Below, piece by piece: positions 1 to 10,618 of a DNA stretch of 64,000 nucleotides. This DNA comes from Phaeosaccion multiseriatum. Taxonomy: Eukaryota; Ochrophyta, other classes. Each line of letters starts with the position of its first letter. The first letter of the stretch is position 1. The stretch covers positions 2,232,001 to 2,296,000 of the forward strand of contig OZ218951.1 of the NCBI GenBank assembly GCA_965112735.1. Direction: 5' to 3'. Under the pieces are notes generated by a model. It saw only the letters and a program-made list of their open reading frames with translations, searched no databases and was not told the origin of the DNA. The position numbers and the translations under genes are program-made.

Positions 1-698
1 CTTGTAAGGCGACTCGCACGCGGAGAGCATTCTCACTCCAAGCCAGAACAAACTGCTGATCCAAATCTATGAGGCAAGATCCCATGCCTTGGATCGCAGG
101 AGGGGGGGAGTTCCGTTGCTTGGGGCGAGGGGGCAGCGGCAGCAAGGCTGTGTTGAGTGCGGACAGACGCGACCGCGCAGCTGCTGCCTAGATGAGCGGT
201 GCCTGCCTTTTGCCTCCACACGAGCACGACCCCCGCCTAGGACCTGGCGTTCACCTTTTATCATTGTGTGTTTATCAAGGCAGTACCCTTCTAAGCTACG
301 ACTACGACTACATGCGGGCACAGCAAGCCCTCGGCCTCGGTCCATCGGGATTACACTCTCCCCCCTTCAAACGAATTGACCTTCCCTCTCCCCCACCCCC
401 TCAAGCCATACACTTCACCCATTGATCCCGTAAGCTACACACGTGACTCCCCTCCCCCCCCGACCCCCTACCTCCTGTGCTCCGCTCCTCTCTGCGACAG
501 AGGATCGCAATCACTTCACCGCTGTTACACCAAGCCAGTGTGCCGTGGGCAGTCTCTCTCGCGCATCACATCCTGATGTACAGGCTCACTCGCATGGGCG
601 GCATGACTGGTGCAACTGAGCAGCTGGAGCGGTACTCTTTCGTTGCCAAAGTCGTCGCTGCCCTACCAGCCCCCACCCCGCACATCCCTCCTGCTCGT
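1..698. other. Stretch without a recognisable gene
   Basis: No open frame here resembles a known family; the longest ones overlap the antisense of the ankyrin gene that ends at 699. The stretch includes one copy of an 83-bp direct repeat (146-227) and C/T-rich runs around 357-470. Confidence 0.6.
146..227 (+). repeat. Direct repeat, copy A (partner at 2405-2488)
   Basis: About 83 bp starting with ggctgtgttgagtgc are nearly the same as 2405-2488, same orientation, with only scattered substitutions and small indels. Copy B lies just upstream of the plus-strand ankyrin pseudogene, so copy A may be the leftover 5' flank of another lost ankyrin copy. That origin is an inference. Confidence 0.75.
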
Positions 699-2093
699 TC
701 AGCCCATCTCCTCCGCCATGCTCTCCCACGTCTCGCTCTGCACCCCCCCGGGCCTCTCCAGCGGCAGGATTCCGCTCTCCTTGCCGAAGGTCTTATCCGT
801 CCTTCGCATGAGGTCCAGCGCGGTTTGGGACCGGAAGAAGGCTGCTGCTGCCTCCATAAGTCGCTGCTCGATGCCGAGGCCGAACTGACACCGCCGTGCC
901 CCAGCCAACGCCTTGTCCACCGAAGCACCGGCCGAGAGGAGCTGCCGCACAATGCTGTGCTGATCACTGCAGATAGCGGCAACCAGCGGGGAAGGGACGT
1001 TTACTCTTGAGGCATCCACGGGGGATCCCACAGAGATGAGACGAGCGACGACGGCCTCGTGCCCATTCAGCGCGGCAAGTTCGAGGGGTGTTGCGCCATT
1101 GTTGGCCCCTTTGTCCACCTGTGCTCCCGCACAGAGAAGCTTCTCCACCACGGCGTCGTGTCCATCTTGAGAGGCGATATGAAGAGCAGTGAAACCTTCG
1201 GGGTCAGCCTTGTCGATGGGGGGTCCCGCAGAGATCAGACGAGCGACGACGGCCTCGTGCCCATTCTGCGCGGCAAGGATGAGGGGTGAATTGCCGGTGG
1301 TGGTCCATTTGTCTACCTGTGCTCCCGCACAGAGAAGCTTCTCCACCACGGCGTCGTGTCCATATTGAGAGGCAAGGTGAAGAGCAGTGAAACCTTCGTG
1401 GTCAGCCTTGTCGATGATGGCGTGAGCCCTGATGAGCTGCTGTACAATTCCCGCACGCCCATAGGTCGATGCCTGCAGAAGCGGAGTAGCCCCGAGATTA
1501 TCTGCGTGGTTCACATCCGCTTGGGCTGAGATGAGGAGCCTTACAACAGAGCCATGCCCGTTGTGAGCGGCCATCCAAATCGGAGAAAACCCCTGCTTCT
1601 CCGCCAAGTCGACACTAGCGCGCGCCGAAAGCAGCCGCTGCACTATCGTGGAGTGCCCTCTACCTGAGGCTGCCATCAAGGGAGTAACTCCTGCGTCATT
1701 CGCTTCGTCGAAAGGGGCTCCAATGACCAACAGCCGCCTCACCACCTGATCGTGTCCGTTGCCGGCAGCGCATATCAACGCCGTGTCTCCAAAGGGCCCG
1801 CCTCTGGTTCTGAAGGAGGCCCCTTCCCGCAACAGAAGGTCCACGACATCCAGTCGACCGTATCTTGAAGCGCAGAGTGCAGACGAATAGCCCTCTTCAT
1901 CGATAGGCTGATCCAAACTCGCTTTGCCGTGCTTGGCGATGAGCTTCCCAATCAGCGCTCTCACAGTGAGGAAGCTATCTCCCCTTGCCAGAGCCTGTCC
2001 GAGTCGCCGCGCCTGGTGTTGTGGAGGGAAAGGAGTTAAGGGGGGAGAGGGCGCATAAACCGGACAAAAAGGGATCAACGGAGAGCGGCTCAT
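699..2093 (-). CDS. Ankyrin-repeat protein, intact
   Basis: A single uninterrupted frame of 464 residues starts at an ATG at 2093. From about residue 65 to 400 it is a run of roughly ten 33-residue ankyrin units with the usual signatures (TALHLASQYGHDAVVEKLL, GATPLLQAS, a GADVN-like turn). Two adjacent units are almost identical, which points to recent internal duplication. The non-ankyrin C-terminus contains SQTALDLMRRTDKTFGKE and is shared with the broken paralog at 2570-4131, so it marks this subfamily. Ankyrin arrays bind protein partners; no catalytic domain, signal peptide or membrane segment is visible, so a cytosolic or nuclear adaptor role is likely but the partner is unknown. No intron is needed. 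It is divergent from the paralog with about 480 bp between starts. Confidence 0.85.
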   Translation of the reverse strand: MSRSPLIPFCPVYAPSPPLTPFPPQHQARRLGQALARGDSFLTVRALIGKLIAKHGKASLDQPIDEEGYSSALCASRYGRLDVVDLLLREGASFRTRGGPFGDTALICAAGNGHDQVVRRLLVIGAPFDEANDAGVTPLMAASGRGHSTIVQRLLSARASVDLAEKQGFSPIWMAAHNGHGSVVRLLISAQADVNHADNLGATPLLQASTYGRAGIVQQLIRAHAIIDKADHEGFTALHLASQYGHDAVVEKLLCAGAQVDKWTTTGNSPLILAAQNGHEAVVARLISAGPPIDKADPEGFTALHIASQDGHDAVVEKLLCAGAQVDKGANNGATPLELAALNGHEAVVARLISVGSPVDASRVNVPSPLVAAICSDQHSIVRQLLSAGASVDKALAGARRCQFGLGIEQRLMEAAAAFFRSQTALDLMRRTDKTFGKESGILPLERPGGVQSETWESMAEEMG

Positions 2094-2569
2094 AGGTCGA
2101 CACGCGAGCTTCGCAGCTTCATACCCATCTCTCCTATTTTTTAAAATGATACCACCTTATCGGAGGCAGGACGCTACATCCGTACCTCGGGCGTTAAAGT
2201 TGCCTGCTGCGCCATGGTGAGCAAGCGGCCCCGCCCTTGAGAGGGTGCTGCTGACTAGGAAGCTACAGAAGGCTCTGCTTTTGTTTGTTGTGCTTGCTTT
2301 TTCTGTGTGGAGTTTATTACGTGACTTAACCTTACGTATGTGGAGTAGTTTCGGGCGTATGTACAGTAGTTGGTTTGGTGATAGGGGGGTTCACAGATGC
2401 CGATGGCTGTGTTGAGTGCTGACAGACACGTCCGCGCAGCCGCTGCCTAGATGAGCGGTGCCTGTCTTTTGCCTCTTACACGAGCACAGCACCCTTCTCT
2501 CCCCTCTCTCTTTCTGCCTTGCTCAACCATGCAAAGGACCCTCAGCACTGACAGTAACTCGCTCGGTCC
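2094..2569. promoter_or_regulatory. Intergenic region between divergent ankyrin genes
   Basis: This 476-bp gap separates the starts of the intact minus-strand gene and the broken plus-strand paralog and should hold both promoters. It contains copy B of the direct repeat (2405-2488) and a T-rich patch at 2277-2310. No clear core promoter motif was identified. Confidence 0.4.
2405..2488 (+). repeat. Direct repeat, copy B (partner at 146-227)
   Basis: Near-identical to 146-227. It ends about 80 bp before the ATG of the plus-strand ankyrin pseudogene, so it may belong to the 5' flank of that gene. Confidence 0.75.
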
Positions 2570-4131
2570 ATGCGTGCCCCCCTCCTGCTCTCGCGCTGTT
2601 GCTTATTCCCCTCGTGGCAGACCACCCGCCTGAAGGAAGCCATCACCAATGGCCAGAGCGTCAAAAAGGTGAAAGGGCCGGTGAGAGCCCTCGTCACTAC
2701 AAACGGAGGGAGGAAGGCGTGCTTGGACGAGCCCCTCGATGAGAGAGGGTGGCTTGCCCTACCCGCAGCTATACATGAAGGGGGGGGGGGGGGGTAAGAG
2801 GGAGCGTCGGTGAATGCTGCAAATCGTGTGTGCGGGTTGACTGCGTTAATGGGTACATGTACGGTAAAGGATGCTGCTGCTATTGTACCACAGCTTCTCT
2901 ATGCTGGTGCGGATGTCAATGCAGTAACGATGGAGGGAAGCACGGCTCTCATGACGGCCTCCTCGGAGGGGGCCGTTGTGGTGTTGCCCAAGCTGCTCTC
3001 CGCCGGTGCCAGCTTGGACTGGGTTGACAGTGAAGGTTCCACGGCGTTGACCCTTTCGGCACAGGACGGCCATCATGCAGTGGTGCAGCAGCTGCTAACT
3101 GCAGGTGCAGAGGTGGACCGTGTAGGTATGAGAGGGAAGACGGCGCTCCGTTATGCCTGTCTTGGAGGACATAAAAGGGTGGTCCAGCAGCTGCTCAAGG
3201 ACGGTGCGTAAGACATTCCGTAGGCTTTACGCCGTTGGTATTGGTCTCCCATGGAGGACATCTTGCGGTGGTGCAGCAGCTGCTGTCGGCCGGCGCTGAT
3301 CCCAACCACTTTGATGACAGAAATGTTTGGGGCCGCACCCCCTTGACGATGGCCACACGAAACGGACACCACAGGGTCACGCAGCTGCTCCTCATCTCCG
3401 TGGCAGAGGCGAATTTAGGAGGCCGCAGCCAATGGGATGCGCTCTATCTTATCTTGCAAGCCAACATGGACATGGCATTGTGGTGGATCAGCTCCTCGCA
3501 GCCGGCGCGAAACTCGAACGCCGCAATGGTGAGGAGGGGAGAAGTGCGTTGATGGGAGCGTCTATGGAAGGGCACAGAAGTATTGTGCGAAAGCTGCTCA
3601 GGGCGGGTGCAGAGTTGAATGCCGTGGGTGGCGACGGGTGGGGGGCGATACCAGTTGGCATCTCATGGAGGTCATGCTCGTGTTGTGGAGGAGCTCATCT
3701 CAGCAGGCGCCGATGTGGAAATGCTGACTAGGGTGGGGGGTACGCCTTTGTTGCTGGCTGCTGCGTTTGGTCATGGGGCAGTGATTCATGAGCTCCTGTC
3801 TGCAGGGGCTGATCCTGACAATGAGGGCAGTGTCAGCAGCGGAACGGCCTTGTTTTGTGCAGCATTGAATGGCCACAGCGGGGCGGCGCTGGAGCTGCTC
3901 TCAGGAGGGGCCTCACTGACAAAGGCTCTGACCAAAGCGCGAGAGGATCGCGATGAAGCCCGTATTGTAGAATTCCTCCTGACCGCCGACAGGCAGCACT
4001 TTGCGTCACAAAGCGCGCTGGACCTGATGCGGGACTTTGACCCTGTCTTTGGCAAGGAAGGGGGGCTGAAGGTGTCCCAGAGAGAGATTGGCCCTGACGT
4101 GCTGCAGGAGGTGGCGGAGGAGATGGCATGA
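2570..4131 (+). pseudogene. Ankyrin-repeat paralog, frame-broken
   Basis: This is a diverged copy of the gene at 699-2093. It starts at ATG 2570 (MRAPLLLSRC), keeps the N-terminal block (LKEAITNGQS, CLDEPLDERGWLALPAA), then hits a TAA at 2795-2797 immediately after a run of about 15 G. The same frame resumes with NAANRVCGLTALM and runs to a stop at 3211. Ankyrin homology then continues in another frame from about 3213 (GFTPLVLVSHGGHLAVVQQLL), moves to a third near 3410-3440 (SYLASQHGHGIVVDQLLAAG) and returns near 3630-3650, at a G-rich run, for the rest. The C-terminus (QSALDLMRDFDPVFGKE, ending EVAEEMA) matches the paralog. That makes one in-frame stop and three frame changes. Two lie at G runs, so assembly error could explain part, but a decaying gene is the simplest reading. 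No splice sites were found that would repair it. Confidence 0.8.
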
Positions 4132-4438
4132 TGAAAGCGGCACCTCTCGCCTGCGGTTTGGCCAGGGCGTTGAGAAGGAAGGGGACGAAAATGGCCCTCG
4201 TCAGACTTGCAGAGGCAGTGTTGATGGGGTGGAGCAGAGGTCAGCGTGAGAGGCTGTGGGGTAGGTAGGAGGATGAAGGAGAGAGAGACGTCCAAGGAGG
4301 TTGGTGTGAGTGTAGGTGGTAATAACGTAAGAACAAGCTGCTTCACCACCCCTCCTCCTATCTTCTTTTCCCCTTCCCCCTTCCATCCCCAGCCCCTACG
4401 CACCCCTCACCCACTCACATAAACACGCACGCTTTCCA
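4132..4438. other. 3' flank of the ankyrin pseudogene
   Basis: No gene recognised. The stretch becomes pyrimidine-rich after about 4345 and leads into the satellite block. Confidence 0.5.
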
Positions 4439-5276
4439 GCACTCACTCACCCACTCCTCACTCACTCACTCACGCGGGACACACGGACGCACGCACTCGC
4501 ACGCTCGCATGCACGCACTCACTCATTCACTTCCTCACTCCCTCCTCCGTCTCTCCCTCTTCCCTCCCTCTCTCCCTTCCTCCTTCCTCCCTCCCTCCCT
4601 TCCTTCCCTCCCTCCCGCCCTCCCTCCCTCCCTCCATCACTCACTCACTCACTCATTCACTCACTCACTCACTCACTCACTCACTCAATCACTCACTCAC
4701 TCACTCACACACTCACTCACTCACTCACTCACTCACTCACTCACTCACTCACTCACTCACTCATTCATTCACTCATTCACTCACTCACTCCCCTCTCTCC
4801 CTCCCTCCCCCCCCCCCTCCATCCCTCCCTCCCTCCCTCCCTCCCTCCCTCCCTCCCTCCCTCCCTCCCTCCCTCCCTCCCTCCCTCACCTACTCACCCA
4901 CTCCCCTCCCTCCCTTCCTCCCACCCTCCCTCCGTCACGCTTTTACTCCCTCAATCCCTCACTTCCTGGCAGACCTCCCTCACTCCCTCAGTCCCTCGCC
5001 CACCCAATCACTCCCGCACGCACGCACTCATTCTCACTCACGCACGCACGCACGCACCCAAGCCCTCACTCACTCCCCACCCTCACTACTCACCCCTCCC
5101 TCACTCACGCAGCACTCCATCCTTCCCTCACCCACCCCCTCACTCCCTCAGTCATCCCCCTCACTCCCTCACTCCGGCTCCATCCCCACTATAGGCCCAG
5201 AGGTGTCACTCACTCATTCACTCCCTCACTCCCTCCTCCGTCTCTCCCTCCCTCCCTCCCTCCCTCCCTCCATCCA
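4439..5276 (+). repeat. Mixed ACTC/CCCT tetranucleotide block
   Basis: Alternating arrays of ACTC (about 4629-4785) and CCCT (about 4796-4886), separated by less regular C/T-rich sequence. Two sub-blocks are duplicated elsewhere: a lead-in at about 4516-4560 recurs at 5209-5250, and 4887-5056 recurs at 7562-7722. The long Ser-His-Thr and Leu-Pro-Ser frames across it come from repeats whose period is not a multiple of three and are not evidence of a gene. Confidence 0.9.
4887..5056 (+). repeat. Segmental direct repeat, copy 1 (partner 7562-7722)
   Basis: About 165 bp of non-tandem sequence, including tccgtcacgcttttact and acttcctggcagacc, is repeated in the same orientation at 7562-7722 with few changes. 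With the duplicated lead-in at 4516 and 5209 it shows that a larger composite unit was duplicated before or during growth of the CCCT array. Confidence 0.85.
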
Positions 5277-7159
5277 TCCCTCCCTCCCTCCCTCCCTCCC
5301 TCCCTCCCTCCCTCCCTCCCTCCCTCCCTCCCTCCCTCCCTCCCTCCCTCCCTCCCTCCCTCCCTCCCTCCCTCCCTCCCTCCCTCCCTCCCTCCCTCCC
5401 TCCCTCCCTCCCTCCCTCCCTCCCTCCCTCCCTCCCTCCCTCCCTCCCTCCCTCCCTCCCTCCCTCCCTCCCTCCCTCCCTCCCTCCCTCCCTCCCTCCC
5501 TCCCTCCCTCCCTCCCTCCCTCCCTCCCTCCCTCCCTCCCTCCCTCCCTCCCTCCCTCCCTCCCTCCCTCCCTCCCTCCCTCCCTCCCTCCCTCCCTCCC
5601 TCCCTCCCTCCCTCCCTCCCTCCCTCCCTCCCTCCCTCCCTCCCTCCCTCCCTCCCTCCCTCCCTCCCTCCCTCCCTCCCTCCCTCCCTCCCTCCCTCCC
5701 TCCCTCCCTCCCTCCCTCCCTCCCTCCCTCCCTCCCTCCCTCCCTCCCTCCCTCCCTCCCTCCCTCCCTCCCTCCCTCCCTCCCTCCCTCCCTCCCTCCC
5801 TCCCTCCCTCCCTCCCTCCCTCCCTCCCTCCCTCCCTCCCTCCCTCCCTCCCTCCCTCCCTCCCTCCCTCCCTCCCTCCCTCCCTCCCTCCCTCCCTCCC
5901 TCCCTCCCTCCCTCCCTCCCTCCCTCCCTCCCTCCCTCCCTCCCTCCCTCCCTCCCTCCCTCCCTCCCTCCCTCCCTCCCTCCCTCCCTCCCTCCCTCCC
6001 TCCCTCCCTCCCTCCCTCCCTCCCTCCCTCCCTCCCTCCCTCCCTCCCTCCCTCCCTCCCTCCCTCCCTCCCTCCCTCCCTCCCTCCCTCCCTCCCTCCC
6101 TCCCTCCCTCCCTCCCTCCCTCCCTCCCTCCCTCCCTCCCTCCCTCCCTCCCTCCCTCCCTCCCTCCCTCCCTCCCTCCCTCCCTCCCTCCCTCCCTCCC
6201 TCCCTCCCTCCCTCCCTCCCTCCCTCCCTCCCTCCCTCCCTCCCTCCCTCCCTCCCTCCCTCCCTCCCTCCCTCCCTCCCTCCCTCCCTCCCTCCCTCCC
6301 TCCCTCCCTCCCTCCCTCCCTCCCTCCCTCCCTCCCTCCCTCCCTCCCTCCCTCCCTCCCTCCCTCCCTCCCTCCCTCCCTCCCTCCCTCCCTCCCTCCC
6401 TCCCTCCCTCCCTCCCTCCCTCCCTCCCTCCCTCCCTCCCTCCCTCCCTCCCTCCCTCCCTCCCTCCCTCCCTCCCTCCCTCCCTCCCTCCCTCCCTCCC
6501 TCCCTCCCTCCCTCCCTCCCTCCCTCCCTCCCTCCCTCCCTCCCTCCCTCCCTCCCTCCCTCCCTCCCTCCCTCCCTCCCTCCCTCCCTCCCTCCCTCCC
6601 TCCCTCCCTCCCTCCCTCCCTCCCTCCCTCCCTCCCTCCCTCCCTCCCTCCCTCCCTCCCTCCCTCCCTCCCTCCCTCCCTCCCTCCCTCCCTCCCTCCC
6701 TCCCTCCCTCCCTCCCTCCCTCCCTCCCTCCCTCCCTCCCTCCCTCCCTCCCTCCCTCCCTCCCTCCCTCCCTCCCTCCCTCCCTCCCTCCCTCCCTCCC
6801 TCCCTCCCTCCCTCCCTCCCTCCCTCCCTCCCTCCCTCCCTCCCTCCCTCCCTCCCTCCCTCCCTCCCTCCCTCCCTCCCTCCCTCCCTCCCTCCCTCCC
6901 TCCCTCCCTCCCTCCCTCCCTCCCTCCCTCCCTCCCTCCCTCCCTCCCTCCCTCCCTCCCTCCCTCCCTCCCTCCCTCCCTCCCTCCCTCCCTCCCTCCC
7001 TCCCTCCCTCCCTCCCTCCCTCCCTCCCTCCCTCCCTCCCTCCCTCCCTCCCTCCCTCCCTCCCTCCCGCCCTCCCTCCCTCCCTCCCTCCCTCCCTCCC
7101 TCCCTCCCTCCCTCCCTCCCTCCCTCCCTCCCTCCCTCCCTCCCTCCCTCCCTCCCTCC
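5277..7159 (+). repeat. CCCT/CTCC mega-microsatellite, about 470 units
   Basis: Almost 1.9 kb of uninterrupted CTCC repeat; one T-to-G change at 7069 is the only variant noticed. At the 3' edge the array meets gagggagggaggg, making a small foldback. The complementary strand is (GGGA)n, which is known to form tandem G-quadruplexes. Such purity suggests recent or continuing expansion, or collapse/extension in assembly. No gene is assigned. Confidence 0.95.
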
Positions 7160-7301
7160 GAGGGAGGGAGGGTTCGGAAAGAGAGATGGAAGCACTGGCA
7201 AGCGTAGACGGAAGGAGAGCCGGGAGACGGGAAAAAGGCTTGGTGAAAAACCGAGTAAATTACTTACGGAGGAAAGATCTCCTGCTGTGAAAAGACTATC
7301 G

Positions 7302-7340
7302 CACGTGAAGAGTCCGACACGTGCGCACTATGACCACGTG
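7302..7340 (+). promoter_or_regulatory. Cluster of three CACGTG boxes
   Basis: Perfect palindromic CACGTG hexamers lie at 7302-7307, 7318-7323 and 7335-7340, with starts 16 and 17 bp apart. CACGTG is the E-box/G-box core bound by bHLH and bZIP factors. They sit in the only non-repetitive sequence between the CCCT array and the next repeats. No adjacent gene was identified, so function is uncertain. Confidence 0.4.
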
Positions 7341-7451
7341 GAGCCTATGGGCAGACAGAGCTCAGTAGCTTTATACCCATCGCACCCCTATCATACGGAA
7401 TGCTCTGAGTAGATTACACTTTTTTTTTCTCACACACACACACTATGATAC

Positions 7452-7722
7452 CTACCTCCCTCCCTCCCTCCCTCCCTCCCTCCCTCCCTCCCTCCCTCCC
7501 TCCCTCCCTCCCTCCCTCCATCCCCCCCTCCCCGCCTTCATCCCTTCCTCTCCCCCCCCCTCACTCACTCACCCACTCCCCTCCCTCCCTCCCTCCCACC
7601 CTCCCTCCGTCACGCTTTTACTTCCTCACTCCCTCACTTCCTGGCAGACCCCCCTCACTCCCTCAGTCCCTCGCCTACCCAATCACTCCCGCACGCACTC
7701 ACTCTCACTCACGCACGCACGC
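7452..7722 (+). repeat. Second CCCT tract and segmental repeat copy 2
   Basis: A CCCT tract (about 7452-7519) is followed by irregular C/T-rich sequence and then by 7562-7722, the second copy of the block at 4887-5056. A short CA run precedes it at 7431-7443. Confidence 0.85.
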
Positions 7723-7740
7723 CCGCAAAAGGTAAGGAAA

Positions 7741-8857
<1,117 letters not shown>

Positions 8858-8859
8858 CC

Positions 8860-10618
8860 TCAGGACGGGCGTTGTAGTCCCTCGGCCTCCTGCTGCAAAA
8901 TGGCTGCCAGGCGGTCCACCTCTTCCTCCGTATTAAAGTAGTGCACCGAGGCCCTAGCGAAACTGACGTCAGCGAGGCCCCTCCCTGCCGCGTCAAGAAC
9001 GGTGCTTGTGGGAGCAGACACGGACACGAAGCAACGGTGGTGGTCCCGAAGCCTTGCGGCGAGCGTTTCCGCGGGGACGCTGCTCATCGTAAAGCTCACC
9101 AGCCCTGACATGCGCGGGCCGAGGTCTCTGCAAACGACGAGGCCTCCACCACCAGTCCCTCCGGAGGTTCCGCCGCCCCCGCTCCCGGGGCTGCCCACCT
9201 GGCCCCTCCCAATGGCGCCAATCTTGCGTCGAAGTCTGTCCGCCAGGCCGACGACACGCGCCTCAATGTTGGGCATTCCCAAGTCCTGGGCATACCGGAT
9301 GGCCGCCCCCAGGCCAAGCTGGTTGGCAACGCTCTTCTCCCAGAACTCAAAGCGCCGAGCACCCGGCCTAAGCTCGTAGCGGTCCACAGCGAGGCAGGGC
9401 GCTCCATAGTGATCAATCATGGGCGGCTCGCCAAGGGCCTCGAGAGAAGAGGCACGGACGTAGAGGAAGCCGGTGCCTCTAGGCCCTCGCAGATACTTGC
9501 GGCCTGTTGCCGTGAGGACATCGCACAGTATGTCCTGAACATTAACGTCGAGCTGCCCGCAGCTTTGGCACGCATCGAGGATGTAGAAGACGCCGTACTT
9601 TCGGCACAGCTCCCCCACCTCCTCTGCAGGATTCACCAGGCCTCCGTTGGTTGGGATGTGCGTGAGGCAGCAAACCTGAGGGGCGCAAGTGGGGGAGGGG
9701 GAAGAAGGGCATCTTGTGAGAGGGAGGGGTGGTGGGGGGAGCGGACAAGGAGAGACCGTGAAAGGAAATTATTGCGGTGGGCCCCGAAAGCCTCGAGCTG
9801 GGACTGACAGAGTTAATGGAATGCCTGGGACTCACTTTTGCTGTCCCACTCTGCAGCTTGCGCTCCAGGCTAAGCAGATCGAGCTCCCCCTCCTGTGTGG
9901 ACGGCACCACGTCGACCTCAGCCCCAGTCCGCTTGGCCACTTGCAGCATCGCCACGTAGTTCGCCGCGTACTCGGCGGGCGTGGTGAGAATGACATCACC
10001 CGGCTGCAGAGCAGCGGCAGCAGCGAATGCGTAGAATGCCTTTGCCCACGCCATGGTGGCGCTCTCCACCAAGGCAACCTCCGTCCTGCCGTCGCCGGCG
10101 CCGATGAGCTCGGCCACGGTGTCATACACTTCCTCGAGCTCTTCTTGAACTTGTCGAGCTGCCTCATACCCGCCCACGGTCGCCTCGAGGCGAAGGTGGG
10201 TCTCTATACGTTCGAGGACCGGCCTCGGCATGGGGCTGTCCCCTGCGGCGTTAAAGTGCAGGTACTCCACAGACAACATGTCGCCTCTCACACGATCAAC
10301 ATCTATGGTGACACCTCTCTGATCCATCACGCCTTTGCGTTCATTATATATACTGCCTCTCCTGTGGCTCGTATTTGGTTTGCTGCTGTCCAAAGGCCTC
10401 CGAGTGCTATGGAACCTGCGAGCTCCGTTGATACCGACCAGCACTCTACGCGCACGGCACTGCTGCCGCTGCTGTTGCTCCCTGTGTGCAGCTCCAAACG
10501 AAACCCCCAGGGGCTGGAGGGCCTTGCTTGGATAGAGGCAGTTGCCGATGAGGGACAGGAGGATGAGAGGCCCCGTTCTCCTCTGGTTCCTTCTCCTCCT
10601 CTCTCTACTATCCACCAT
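8860..10618 (-). CDS. PLP-dependent class V aminotransferase / cysteine desulfurase-like protein
   Basis: Two exons, 10618-9836 and 9675-8860, joined in phase 0 (donor AAAA|GTGAGT, acceptor CTCAG), give 532 residues. The fold-type I class V features are clear: the AAGDSPMPRPV substrate loop near residue 115, the DACQS cofactor motif (Asp295, Gln298) and the lysine loop TGRKYLRGPRGTGFLY with Lys321 as the expected PLP Schiff-base residue. The TGRKYLRGPRG version is typical of isopenicillin-N-epimerase/selenocysteine-lyase-like members rather than true IscS/SufS, so substrate cannot be stated. The first 90 or so residues precede the catalytic domain and hold a hydrophobic stretch (LILLSLIGNCLYP) followed by a basic, Ser/Arg-rich segment. 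That looks like a targeting presequence, possibly to plastid or mitochondrion. A Gly-rich insertion (SPGSGGGGTSGG) lies in the C-terminal domain. Start chosen as the upstream ATG because of the presequence; ATG 10327 is an alternative. Confidence 0.85.

Noticed and set aside
477-1010. Plus-strand frame of 177 residues
   Set aside because: It lies mostly antisense to the intact ankyrin gene and resembles no family.
5210-7201. Minus-strand Gly-Arg-Glu-Gly repeat frame (663 residues)
   Set aside because: It is the mirror of the CCCT array, with no non-repeat coding sequence attached.
4509-7412. Very long plus-strand frame of Leu-Pro-Pro-Ser repeats (967 residues) and its overlapping partners
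   Set aside because: A 4-bp repeat is open in every frame without stops; the same array gives long frames on both strands. No unique domain or start supports a gene.
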